Part shown: positions 45,818 to 57,862 of the stretch, one piece after another
Numbering within the stretch: position 1 is the stretch's first letter
How the letters are laid out: each line of letters starts with the position of its first letter
Assembly (NCBI GenBank): GCA_030280995.1
Contig: JASXTE010000001.1
Span: 8,279,001-8,343,000 of the forward strand
DNA: 64,000 nt
Direction of reading: 5' to 3'
DNA from: Hemileia vastatrix
Lineage: Eukaryota; Basidiomycota; Pucciniomycetes; Pucciniales; Zaghouaniaceae
Made by a program: the position numbers and the translations under genes
The notes under the pieces: generated by a model
Told to the model about the DNA's origin: nothing
Databases searched by the model: none
Seen by the model: only the letters and a program-made list of their open reading frames with translations

Positions 45818-48800
45818 TTATGGGCAAGACAATGAAAGTTTCATTTCCTCTTTAACTAATCCCAGTTCATGTGACCCATGAGCAAAGGCCATAGGAAAAG
45901 ATTTTATCAAGTTAATGATGGAATCTTTATCCTCACCAGAAAGTTGTTCTCCAAAAGAAGAATTGTCAATTTCAGACATAAGGGCATGCATTTCCTTTGT
46001 AGATCTTCCTTTATATTGAACCACAGAATTACATGTGTTCAATTCTGGTTTTACTAATTTTTTAGGGGAGGAAATCTTAAATTTTCTCTTCCCATTCATC
46101 CCCATTGTGAAACATTGGTTTGAAGGATCCAATTTTATGCCATACTTGGTTAGAATATCATTCCCTACAATAAACCAATTGCTCAAGTTATCATTTTTCA
46201 TGACAACAAAATCACAAATAGCTCTTACAAAACCATGGTTATATTTAAAAAACACTGTGGCTTTGTATTTACCAATGGGGGACAAAACAGAGCCATACCC
46301 TCTCCAATTTTCAGAAATGATAGGCATCAGTTTAGATTTATAGTCTTGATCTACTGAAGCAAGTGCTCTTTCAGATACTACACTTCCTCCAGCTCCAGAA
46401 TCCAGAACAACTTCAATGCTGGTTCCATTGATCAAGACTGCTGCCTTGAGAGGGGCAATAATAATTGAGCTATCCTCAATGTTCTTTATGATCTCAGCAT
46501 CTTCAACTGTAGATAAATCATTATTATCAATGTCAATAGTATTTAAATAATGGATATCCTCTTCCAGCATCAAGATTTCTTGTTGAGATTCATATGAAAT
46601 ATTGCTGGCACAATCTTTTGATGTATCATCCAGTACCACTGTGTCATCAGCATGTTCCTCTGTTTGTTCTACAAGATTTATCTTCTTGTCACAAACATGG
46701 TCTTTCTGCCAAGGCTTGTTGCACTTGAAGCAAGTGTTTGTTGCATACTTCTTTGGTGCAACAGGGGCAGAAGTTTTACCAACCTTTTCCAGAAGTTTCT
46801 GTTGGTAAGTGGAGGGTTTCTCAAAAGGGGTCCTAGGAATGAATCTTCTGGCATCATACTTATTGTTTAGAAGTATCTCAATGCAAGTATTAATGAAAGA
46901 AGAGGGTTCTTTGGAGAACTCAGTCCTAGCCACTATTAAGTCTCTCAGAGACATTGGTAATTTATAGAGGATCCTGTCCTTCCATAAATCAAACTCCATA
47001 TTTGGGTCCATTGCCCTTAAGATTTTTACAAGTTTCATTAAAAACTCAATAGGTTTATCAGTAAAAGAGCTATATCTAGTTTCCTCATACTGCCTTTGTT
47101 GAGCCATTCTGAACTTGGAGCAACCAAATTGTGCTTTAATTAATTTCTTCCAATCCTCCCATGAGTAGTCATTCCCATTCATGAGAACAGATTCATACCA
47201 CATCAGGGCAACATCAGTGAGCAAAGAAATTAACTTGGACACAATTTCCTCATCTGGGAGTTTGTAAGAATTTTTTAAGTTATCAATTCTGCAAATAAAT
47301 TGTTGCCAATCAGAGGTAGAATCACCATCAAATGTTGGGTACTGGTCAAGTTTTGGCCAATTCTTTTGATTTGAAGGAGTCTCCTTAGTACTAGCTTGGT
47401 TCTGAGCAAGAAGCAGCTGTAATTTCTCTAATTGTGCTGAAATCTCATTGTTTAATCCTTATGTTGCAGATCCTGGTGCATCATCAGTTTTTGATGGAAA
47501 CTCAGTGTTATCAACAGGTATATCTGGAGCTATTTTTACTTTAGATGAACTAGCCACAGGTACTATTTGAGCATCCTGCACTATATGTTCCTTCACAGAA
47601 ATGTCAGAATATTTTTGGTCATTTAACAATGAGTTCAATTTTTCTTCAATGGTTGTTAGTCTTGTTTTCATTCTTGGAAGACTAGATAAACTCTCATTGA
47701 TAGTTGCAAAAGATAATTGATTTTTATTTTGAAAAGATGACAAATGATCATTCAATCTTTTCAGATTTATCTTATCTATCTCTACCTCCTGGCAACAGGC
47801 AGATACAGTATCTTTTAGTTTAGACAAATCATTTTTTATATTTTGCCATAAAGCAACTTTCTTTTCATGGGTTGCTTTGTAATGAGACAATTCATCAGAG
47901 ACTCTCTGTAATTCACTTCTTAATGCTTGATAACCCTGATCAGTTAACAAACTATTATATCTCTGAGTCAATTGCATATTGTTCATTATATGATTTTGCT
48001 TGGCAATAATATCTCTCAAGTGCTCATCATTAATTCTTGCTACATCTGGAGTGTTTCTCAATAATGAAACTGAGTAACTTTCCAGACTCTCATAGAACTC
48101 CGGGTCAAGAGTTTCATCAATAACAGCCATATCAGGATTAATCATCGAGGTAGAAATTAAAAGTAAAGGATTAGATACATGAGTGATTTGTCTACTACTC
48201 CCAGCTTCTATAAGTCTCAAGGTTTCATCCTCCCTTCCAGATTTACCTGAAGGAACAGAGTCAGCCACAAGAAAAGGCACTTGAGAATCAATAGAGGGAC
48301 GTACCAGGGTTTGCTGGGTATCACCATATTGGGCTTCCTTCTTCTTTTGCCTCCTTGATAAGGGTGGGGAGGAGTGGGGTTGACCTGGGTGGGCCTTGAT
48401 GGACCTACTTGTGGTAACTGATGCTGGTTTGGAGCCAGGTAGTCCCACTGCCACTTGGACACTTCCACCTTCTCTTGGGACTGGGGAGCCAATTTTTGTT
48501 GATCCCTGGGAGGAAGAGGTTTCTTCTTCTCTTGGAGAAAAGTATCTGTTCTTCTCACCTTTTCTTCCAAGGCATCTACCCTTACCTTTGGTCTCAAGCT
48601 TTCTGTCCTTAACTCCTTTATGTGAGTAGACAGATTCTTTACCTGCTGAGACAATGGCATCTTTTTTATCCTGAAGCCTTTTTGAAGCTCTTATGGTGGG
48701 TTTATCATAGGCTTCTGATCCTGAGTTGTGTCCACTAGGATTTCTACTTCTTCCATCTCTACATCCTGTTTGGGGCAATGATTTATTAGTTTGAGAAATT

Positions 48801-48895
48801 CTTCTTGTTAAAGGAGAACTTACAGAAGTAGGCTCATCATAATCAATCAAGTCTAGCTCTTCTTCACGTGCAGAAAAACCACTTTGGTCAGTCAC
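45818..48895 (-). pseudogene. gag: Gag and protease of element B
   Basis: Start ATG at 48895 (MTDQSGFSAREEELD), after a leader of about 1.1 kb. Ser/Arg/Lys-rich N-terminal region; coiled-coil-like middle (about residues 300-420); capsid core (WPKLDQYPTFDG, DWQQFICRIDNLK, ALMWYESVL); zinc knuckle CFKCNKPWQKDHVC; protease with VVLDSGAGGSVVS and FIVGNDILTKYG; linker AFAHGSHELGLVKEE. TAA at 47459-47461 lies between the coiled coil and capsid (a CAA would restore it) and TAA at 45818-45820 ends the protease part. Same frame throughout, so gag and pol were one polyprotein without frameshifting, unlike element C. Confidence 0.92.
48217..48660 (-). CDS. Overlapping +1-frame ORF inside gag of element B
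   Basis: 147 codons starting at ATG 48660, in the +1 frame relative to gag. The N-terminal half is helical and charged (VKNLSTHIKELR, VDALEEKVRR) and looks protein-like. The second half has SKWQWDYLAP and HPYQGGKRRR. Element A has a matching ORF (1-327) in the same relative frame. Could be a real second gag-region protein. Confidence 0.4.
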   Translation of the reverse strand: MPLSQQVKNLSTHIKELRTESLRPKVRVDALEEKVRRTDTFLQEKKKPLPPRDQQKLAPQSQEKVEVSKWQWDYLAPNQHQLPQVGPSRPTQVNPTPPHPYQGGKRRRKPNMVIPSKPWYVPLLILKCLFLWLTLFLQVNLEGRMKP

Positions 48896-49974
48896 TTTAA
48901 GATTTAACTGAAATGAAAAAAAGAGACAATAAGATTAATTAGTCATTTTATTTTTAATTTTTATTTAACAGAAATAAAATAAAAATAATAAAAAAAATCT
49001 TTTTAGAATAAAAATCAACTTAAATAAAATTAATTTAATAAAAAAAAATTTAAAACCAGGATTATAATATAATCAACTGTAGAAATAAATTAGAATTTTT
49101 ATTAATAACTTTTAATTATTTATTTTCAGGATTTAAATCAACTAATTTATTACCAGGACTTATTGTCAACTGAAGTAATCAAATACTGATCACTTAACTA
49201 CCAGGACATAATGTCAACTGAAGTAATTAAATATGAGTTTTATTAATTAAAAAAAATTATTGAACTACCAGGACTCAAAGTCAACTGAAGTAATTAAATA
49301 TGAATTATTTATTAATAAAAAAAATATTATTGTCAGGACAATTTTTCAACTTTAACAATTAAAATTTAAATTAATCAGGACAAATGTCAACTGAAAAATT
49401 ATAATAATCAATATTAAAATATAATTATTTTATTAAAAAAAAAATATTATTGTCAGGACAATTTGTCAACTGGAACAATTAAAATTTAAATTAATCAGGA
49501 CAAATGTCAACTGAAAAAATATAATAATTAATATTAAAATATAATTATTTTATTACTTCTGGGACTAAGAACACTTATTTCTCTATTATGGTCAACCAGT
49601 AAAAATAAAAAAAAATATAATAATAAAAATAAATTCCAAATTACCAGACACCTCCTTCTGTAAAATGAGCAAATTAATGCCACTTACAGAGTGCTGAGTA
49701 AAAGGAAATACGTAGCAAATGAAGAGTGAAGAGTAACCCACAAATATTAATATCAATAATTACCACAATATATACGACATTTAGTCAGTATATGAACCTA
49801 AGTTTTGGATCGCGATTCGATTCCCGTTCGCAGCAAAAACTTTTGTCACGTGACGTATGACGTTCGTCTTTTTCTTGCCTTCTCTCGTCCTTTACAGGTA
49901 CTTGTACACCGATGGTCCCTTTGATTACGCCTCAATTAACGTTGCGCCGTCGATATTTTAGAAAGGTTCCCAAT
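48896..49974 (-). other. Leader of element B with tandem repeats
   Basis: Between the 5' LTR and gag. 49110-49560 holds repeated CAGGAC ... GTCAACTGAAGTAAT blocks, first at about 70-bp spacing, then two near-identical units of about 120 bp (near 49315 and 49435). 49800-49974 is less AT-rich and includes GCGATTCGATTCCCG and CACGTGACG. Next to the LTR the minus strand reads ATTGGGAACCTTTC, where the primer site should be. Confidence 0.75.
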
Positions 49975-50754
49975 TTTCAAGGTACGCTTTTGGTCTAGAA
50001 GATTTGGTATGAAGTTTTACGAGGATTTTAAGGGTTAAAATGGATTCTCAACAATATGGTATGTATTTCTTAATCTAAGTGATTTAATTACTCAAATAAA
50101 AGAGGTAGGATTAAAATATTGATATAATTTATAGATTAGAGTTACGTTATTGTAAATACTAATGTTATAGAATATAAGAATATGTTTGATTGTTTGTAAT
50201 GGTAATAAAATAATGTAGTAATGGAATGGAGAAAAAACAACCAAAAGAGAGGCCTTATATAGGCAAAGAAAAGACAAAGCACAGAAATCAAATTATGAAA
50301 ACAGTAGTATGAGAGAGAGAGAAAAAGAATATTCCAGAAGGAGTATTTTCAAATAATAAAGTTGTTCTAAAAAGAAGGCGTCAAAAAGATGTATTTACAG
50401 AGTATGTCAGAAATACATCGATTTATTTAATATTTACTGTAGAAGTCAATTCTAAATAAGAAATTTGAGTTTTTTTATATATTTAATATTTTTTGAATAT
50501 TAAAATCTTATTTTAATTTAAAATTTATTTTTTAATATAATTCTTTATTTCTTCCAACCTGTCAAATGAGCACGGTGTTAGAAAAAAAATATAAGGGACA
50601 ATTTTATATTTAATTTTATCATTCTGTAATTAGTTAATTTATTATAAGTAATTTTAATGTAACTAATTAATTAAATAATCAAAATGATAAGGTGCGGCTT
50701 CCTCCAGTAAATAATTAATTATTTCACTGGGTAAGTCTAGTAGCCTGGCTGACA
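49975..50754 (-). repeat. 5' LTR of element B (LTR-B)
   Basis: Minus strand starts TGTCAGCCAGGC. The end reads CCTTGAAA where the 3' copy has CCTTGACA, so the terminal CA is mutated. A TATATAGG sequence near 50257 and the partner near 42341 (AGAGGCCTTATATAGGC) is a possible TATA-type site. Confidence 0.9.
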
Positions 50755-53700
50755 AAAAGTGTCCAGCACAAGTTCAGCCAAACTTGTGCTGGAAACTTTT
50801 ATGATGGAGAGTAGCTAGGGTGCAGGTATTCTTCAGTGCAACTGTTATTTTTTAAAAACATGTCAACTGGTTTTTGATCTTTCTGTGTTATTCATATTTT
50901 ATTATCTTATTAATTATTTGTCATTAGAATATTATTAATTTTATTAGTATAGAAAAAACTTTTGTGCCAAATGCATGCCATGTTATATTACACCTTTTAT
51001 AATATTATTAAAAAATGTTAAAAAAATATGAAAATAATTTTTTTTCAAAAATTATAAATTAATATCCAAATGTAACATGAGTGATAAAAAAGTAAAGTAA
51101 AAGAGATCAAATATGAAAAAGAATAATTCAAGGAAAATTCCTGCCTTCAAGAGCCAGTAGAGGTGTTGAAACAAATGGGTGCCATCAGGGCTAAATTTGA
51201 CATAATTTAATATTTTTTAAAGATAAAAAATTTTTCACCTGAGGTTTGGAAAAACTTAAGGTGGATAATTCAGCCATACCAAACTACTTCTAATTTAATT
51301 ATTTAGAATTTTTTTAAATTTCATTTCCACAGAGAGAATTGATCTCATCTGACTGCACCTGAACAAAAGTGTCCAGCACAAGTTTGGCTGAACTTGTGCT
51401 GGACACTTTTATGATGGAGAGTAGCTAGGATGGAAGTGTTCCTCAGTACATCAATTTTTTGTTTTTCACATTTCTATTGGTTTTTTATCATCTTTTGTTA
51501 TTCATATTTATCTTATAATTAATTATTTGTCACCATATGTATTATTAATGTTTCTAGTATAGCAAAAACCTGCATGCCAAATACAAAAATGGTGATGTTA
51601 CACCTTGAATAATATTATTATATAAAGTTAAAAAATATGAATATGTTTAGTTTTTAAAAAAAATAAATTGATATTTAAAATTAAAAAGAGTAATAGAATA
51701 GTAAAATGAAAATAAATGGGATCAAATAAAAAATAAAAAATACAAGTAAAATTTTTACTATCAAGAGCCAGAAGTGGTGTTGGGACAGTTGGGGACCCCT
51801 AGGTCAAGACTTGGTCTTAATTTTCTTTTATGTATAGCTAACAAATTTTGACCTGAGGTTTGGACAGACTTCCAGTTGAAAATTTGACAATATTAAACAT
51901 TCATTACTTCAATAATTGAGTGAAATAACATTTTCATTGCTGTAGAGAGAATTTATCTCATATGACTTCATGCAACCAAAAGTGTCCAGTACTAGTTTGG
52001 CCGAACCTGTGCTGGACACTTTTATAATTGAGAGTAGGCATACAGCAAATCTTTTTAAACTCAAAAGGGATTTCTTATAAACATTTCCACTGGTATTTGA
52101 TCCTTCTGTGTCATTTAAATTTACCATTTGATTAATTCTTTGTCATCATTATATTATTAATGTTATTACTATTGTAATAACTTGTGTGAAAAATTAATAA
52201 CAGTTGGTGTTCCACCTTTAATCATATATTATTAAATAAAAGTATAAGAGTATGAAAATTATTAATTTTTAAAATTAAAAATTGACATACAAAGAAATAT
52301 GAGCAATAAAAAAGTAAAATAAAAGGGGTCAAATAATAAAAAAAATCCAAGGAAAATTCCTATTATCAATAACAAGTAGAGGTGTTAGATCAAATGTGCA
52401 CCATCAGGGCTAAACTTGGACTATATTTTCTTTTTTGTTAAACCAAAGAAAGTGTCCTGATGATGTTTGAAAAATCATCAGGAGGAAATTTTGGAAATAT
52501 CAAACTACTTATTGTGCAATGATTGAGAAAAATGTCATTTTCATTTCCATAGAGTAAATTTATCCCATCTGACTGCATGCAACCAAAAGTTTCCAGCAGA
52601 AGTTCAGCTGAACTTATGCTGGACACTTTTATGAGGGTGAGTATCTAGGGTGCAGGTCTTCTTCAGTTCATCAGGTATTTCTTTTAAATAAATCCACTTG
52701 TATATGATCTCTCTGTGTCATTCATATTTATCATTTGATTCATTGTTTTTCACCATTATACTATAAATGTTATTAGTATTAAAAAAACTTGTAAGCCAAA
52801 TGCATACTGGGAGATGCTACATCTTTAATAATCTTATTAAATAAAAGTAAAAGAAATATGAAAAGTATTAGTTTTACAATAAATAAATTGATATTTGAAA
52901 GCAAAAAGAGGAATAAAAAAGTAAAATAAAAGTGATAAATATGAAATTAAACATTCAAATAAAATTTCTGCCATCAAAGATAATTTGAGTTTTCAGACCA
53001 AATTTGCACCACCAGTTCTAGATTTGGAATATATTTTCTTTTTTTAAAAATTAATAAAAGTGTACACCTGAGGTTTTCCAAAAAATTAGGAGGATAGTAT
53101 AGCAGTATAAAACTATTTCTTGTGCAATGATTGAGTAAAAATTCATTTTAACTTCCATTGAGTAAATTTATCCCATCTGACTGCATGCAACCAAAAGTGT
53201 CCAGCACAAGCTCAGCTGAACTTGTGCTGGACACTTTTATGATGGAGAGTAGCTAGGGTGCAAGTCTTCTTCAGTTAATCTTTTATTCCTTTTAAAATTG
53301 TCTATGGGTATTTGATCTTTCTGTGTCATCCATATTTATTATTTGATTAATTTTTAGTCACCATTATATTATTAATGTTTTTACTATAGCAAAAACATGT
53401 GTACTGAATGTACACTGGGTGATTTCACAACTTTAATAATATTATATAATAAATGTAAAAAAATGTGAAAATTATCAGTTTTACCAAAATAAAATTGATA
53501 TTTAAAAGCTAAAGGATAAATAAAAGGGTAAAATTAAAATTAAAGAGATCAAACATGAAATAAATATATTAAGTATAATTTCTGCTATCATGAGCCAGTA
53601 GAGGCTTCAGAAAAAATGGGCACCATCATAGATTAACATGGATTAAATTTACTTTTTACCAAAGTAAAAAATTGTCTAACTTAGGTTTGGACAAACTTCA

Positions 53701-56465
53701 GGGAGACAATTTGTCCATATAAAACTACTTTCAGTTCAATGATGGAGTGATCATTCAGTCTCATTTCCATAAAAAGAATTGATTGCATCTGGCAGCATGC
53801 AACCAAAAGTGTCCAGCACAAGTTTGGCCAAACTTGTGCAGGACACTTTTATCATGGAGAGTAGCCAGTGTGCAATTCATTTTAAATCATCTGAAATTTC
53901 TTATAAACATGTCCACTGTTATTCAATTTTAGTGCCTCACTCATATTTATCAATTGATTAATTTTTTGTCACCATTATATTATTAATATTATCAGTATAG
54001 CAAAAACTTGTGTGCCAAATGAATACTGGGTGATGTTACACCTTTTATAATACTATTAAATAAAGGTAAAAAAATATAAAAATGATTTATTTTACAAAAA
54101 ATAAACTTCTATCCAAAAGCAATATGAGGGGAATAAAGTACAATAAAAGAAATCAAAGATGAAAATTAAAATCCAAGTTAAATTCCTGCCATAAACAGAA
54201 AAAAGAGATGTTGAATCAAATTAGCACAATCAGGGCTAAACTTGCACTAAATTTTCTTTTTTTTAAAAATAAAAAAAAATTGACTTGAGCTTTACCAAAA
54301 CTTCAGGATGACAATTTCGCCATATCAAACTACTTCTAGTGTAATTATTTATCAAAATTTTATCTTCATTTCCATAGAGAGAATTGCTCCCCTCTGACTG
54401 CACCTGACCAAAAGTGTCCAGCACAAGTTTGGCCAAACTTGTGCTGGACACTTTTATGATGGAGAGTAGCTAGGGTAGAGTTTTTCTTCAGTTCATCTAG
54501 TATTTCTTACAAACATGTCTACTGGTATTTTATCTTTTTGCCTCACCCATAAATATCATTTGATTAATTTTTGGTCACCATTATATTATTAATTTTATAA
54601 TTATAGAAAAAACTCATGTGCCAAATGCATACAAGGTGTTGTTATGCCATTTATAATATTATTAAATAAATGTATAAAAATATGAAAATAATTTATTTTA
54701 AAAATTATAAATTGATATCCAAAAGCAATATGAGGAATAAAAAATAAGTTAAAGTGATCAAATATGAAAAAATAAATCCAATTAATATTACTACTGTCAA
54801 AGGCCAGTAGAGGTGCTGAAGCAAATGAGAGCCATCAGGGATAAATTGTACTAAATTTACTTTTTTTAAAGATAAAAAATTATGCAGTGGGGTTTGGATG
54901 AACTCTAGTTGGAAAATTTGGCTATATAAAACTACTTCTAGTGAAGTTTTTTATCAAATAATTTTTTTCATTGCCATAGAGAGAATTGATCTCATATGAC
55001 TGTACCTGAACAAAAGTGTCAAGCACAAGTTTGGCCAAACTTGTGTTGGACACTTTTTTGATGGTGAGTATCCTGGGTGCAGGTCTTCTTCAGTGCAACT
55101 GGTATTTTTTTAAAACATATCCACTGGTATTTGATCTTTCTTTTTTATTAATATTTTATCATTTGATCAATTTTTTGTCACAATTATATTATTATTTTTA
55201 TTAGTATAGCAAAAAAACATGTGCCAAATGCTTACAGGGTGATTTTGAACCTTTAATAATTTTATTAAATACAGGTAAAAAATTATGAAAATGATTTTTT
55301 TTACATAAAATTAATTGATATCTAAAAGGGAAAAAAAGGGATAAAAAGAAATAGGTTGAATAAAAGGGATTTTATATGAAATTAATAATTCAAGCTAAAT
55401 TCCTACTTTCAAGGCTCAGAAAAGGTGTTGGATAAAATGGACACCATCAGGAATAAAATGGTACTTAATTTGATTTTTTGAAAAACTAAATGAAGTTGTC
55501 AACCAATTTTTTTCCAATATTTAGTTGGACACTTTGTCTATATCAAATTACTTCTAGTACCATGATTGACCAAATTACATCCTCATTTCCATATGCAGAA
55601 TTGATCCCATATGGCCGTACCAGGCCAAAGGTGTCAACCACAAGTTTGAGAATTCTTCTGGTGGACACTTTTATGATGGACAGTAGTAGGGTGTAAGTCT
55701 TCTTTAGTTATTCTAGTATTCCTCATAAACATTTCAAACTTATTTTTGGCCAAATATCAGGTGGAAAGTTTATCCATATCAAATTACTTCTAATGCCATG
55801 ATTGACTAAAAATTTACTCTCATTTCCATATAGAGAGTTGATCCCATATGACTGGATCTGGCAAAAGTGTCACCACAATTTTTGATAAACTTAAGTTTGA
55901 AAATTTTATGATGGAAAGTAATTGCAAGTCTTCTTCATTCCATCAAGTAGTCCTCATAAAAATTTCCACCTGTATTTTGGCCAAACTTCAGGTGGAATCT
56001 TTGGCCATATAAAATAATTCTAGTTTCATGTTGATAAAAAACTCATACTTATTGCCATATATAGATATTAAACCCATCAGACTGTGCCTTTCCGAAATTA
56101 TCTACCTGAATTATGGCTAAACCTCACTTGAACACTTATATGATGCAGAGTAGCTAGGGCAGAAGTATTCTTCAGTTAATTTAATATTCATAATAAATTT
56201 ATCCTCCTGAATTTTAGCCTAACTTCAGGTGGACAATTACAGAAAGCACTGGTTACTCACTATCCATCAAAAAAGTGTTCACCAAAATTTTGGCTAAACT
56301 TGTGGTGGACCCCTTTGATCAGCCACAGTCAGATGAGATCAACTATTTAGATGGAAATGAGGATGATATTTTGGTCAATCATGGAAATAGAAGTAGTTTG
56401 ATGTGTCCAAATTATCCCCCTGAAGTTCAGACAAACCTCACAAGGACACTTTTTAACATGGAGTA
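50755..56465. repeat. T2 tandem array, right block
   Basis: Continues the interrupted unit. Palindromes start at about 50755, 51365, 51977, 52584, 53193, 53804, 54410, 55012 and 55624 (spacing 602-612 bp). 54410-54455 is a perfect 46-bp palindrome centred on GGCC. After 55700 the units become shorter and decayed, and at about 56320-56460 part of a unit appears in inverted orientation, closing the array. The short ORFs starting at the hairpin (MSSTSLAKLVLDTF-like peptides) are by-products of the palindrome. Confidence 0.9.
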
Positions 56466-56988
56466 GCTGGGAAAATCTATTTATCAGAAGGAAAATCTGT
56501 TATTGGATAGATGCCAAGGTTTTATATTTGTGTATTATGGTCAGTATTAATTTTGAAAGTGTCTGTTCAAGAAATTTCATTGCCCATCATCACACATTTT
56601 ATTTCAAATGTTTCAAACTGTGTGATACAGTATTAAGGTGTCATATAGTATATTTAAGTTCTATTAAGTGCCCTTCTATGATGCCTAAATTTATAATTTA
56701 ATATCTTACATTATAATTATTTTTTATATAAATTCATCAATATTTTATTTTATTATCAAATTTAATAGAGCAAGTATCCTGATTTATTATATATGTATAA
56801 GTTTAGGTTAGATCAGTTAGTGCTCAATTGGTGCTCAACAGATGACCTAAATCAAGTTCTGGAGGATCAACTTGTGCATCATTTGGAATCAGTTAATATT
56901 CTGTCTATAATCAATCTTAGAATAAATGTACTTCCAATACAATTTTGTATATTGTTATAAGGTGAGAATAACCCTGCAATAATAAGAG
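56466..56988. other. T2 right flank, no gene
   Basis: AT-rich unique sequence between the array and solo LTR-C. Nothing recognised. Confidence 0.5.
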
Positions 56989-57797
56989 TGTCACTGGTTG
57001 ACCTACGCACAAGGTCGAGGGTGTTCCTGGGAAAGTGATATGGAGAAAGGAGTTTAGAGACTTCTTTGATGTATAGAGGAAATACTTGAGGAAGTGATTT
57101 GAAGATGAGTCAAAGGAAAATATGCTCCTTCAAGATATGTTCGATCAGAATCTTAATATAATTTAAAGGTAATATTAATATTCTTAGGATCTCAGAAAGG
57201 GTTGGAAACTCAATAATCAAATATTTAAGTTTTAGAAATGATTTACTGAGAAAATAAGGAAATGTAAAATAATAATATATTAACCTGAAGCTTTACCACT
57301 ATAAACTATATATACGTTTTATAATATAATTCTAAAGAATGTCAAACCAAAATCCCATCCCTTTTATTTCCACTACTCCTCCTCGCATTGACCTTATTCC
57401 CATACATCATTCCTCACACCACAGACCTCTGAAAAACATCTGTTACACCTGGACCTTTCTCACTAACATCCGTTAACCCCTTGACCCTCCACTAACCATC
57501 CCGTCCATGCTCACTACCCCTGTTAATAACCCACAGACACACAATAAACCTTTAGCGGAATATTGCATTGGCCATTGCGCTGTGCGTTGCCTATTGAAGA
57601 AAAAGACTGAACACACTATTGAGAGATTAACTAATTTAGATTTAAATTTTTAGATTAGCACGGTTGAATAGTGAGTACACAAAGGAAAGCTGCAGTTGCT
57701 ATGTAGAATTGCTTCTGCACTTTGAACATGAACTTTGACCTTGTTATTATTGATTTAATGTGCTGCTTTTTCCTAGAGTGTCACATGGCGCATGACA
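56989..57797. mobile_element. Solo LTR-C (809 bp, TSD AAGAG)
   Basis: Plus strand starts TGTCACTGGTTGACC and ends GCATGACA. AAGAG flanks at 56984-56988 and 57798-57802. More diverged from the element C LTRs than they are from each other. Lies 65 bp from the right end of T2. Confidence 0.93.
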
Positions 57798-57810
57798 AAG
57801 AGACATTCTG

Positions 57811-57862
57811 GAGTTCAAAGAGAGGGAATTTCTAGCAGTTCACCCCCAGATTTTCCATGGTG
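57811..57862 (-). repeat. T2 right terminal inverted repeat
   Basis: Minus strand starts CACCATGGAAAATCTGGGGG; the subterminal palindrome (57827-57840) has two mismatches. Confidence 0.85.

Larger units (their letters stand above)
42061..50754 (-). mobile_element. Ty3/Gypsy chromovirus, element B (8.7 kb, TSD AAAAG)
   Basis: Complete element with LTRs at 42061-42858 and 49975-50754 that differ by only a few percent by eye, making it one of the younger insertions. AAAAG flanks it at 42056-42060 and 50755-50759; it sits in a T2 array hairpin. Gag-pro-pol is one frame with three stops and one 1-bp deletion. Related to element A in every domain but with unrelated LTR sequence beyond the TGTCAGCC start. 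Confidence 0.95.
38494..57862. mobile_element. T2, 19.4-kb giant TIR element (TSD ATA)
   Basis: Its ends are inverted copies (left AACCACAGGAAATCTGGGGG, right minus strand CACCATGGAAAATCTGGGGG), followed by a palindrome AACTGCTAGCAGTT on the left and a decayed equivalent on the right; similarity runs about 50 bp. ATA flanks both sides (38491-38493, 57863-57865) and its removal restores a full-length LTR-A. It has no transposase. The body is a roughly 608-bp tandem array, into which Gypsy B later inserted; a solo LTR-C lies near its right end. Without those two insertions T2 is about 9.9 kb. Confidence 0.87.

Noticed and set aside
46035..46870. Plus-strand ORFs of 68-102 codons
   Set aside because: Antisense shadows of gag/protease of element B.
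49805..49840. GCGATTCGATTCCCGTTCGCAG looks like a tRNA T-arm
   Set aside because: No matching acceptor, D- or anticodon arms nearby; it lies in the leader of element B.
53779..55204. Repeated short ORFs (S-T-S-L-A-K-L-V-D-T-F-like peptides)
   Set aside because: They start in and read through the 46-bp palindrome of each T2 unit; frames are not kept between units.
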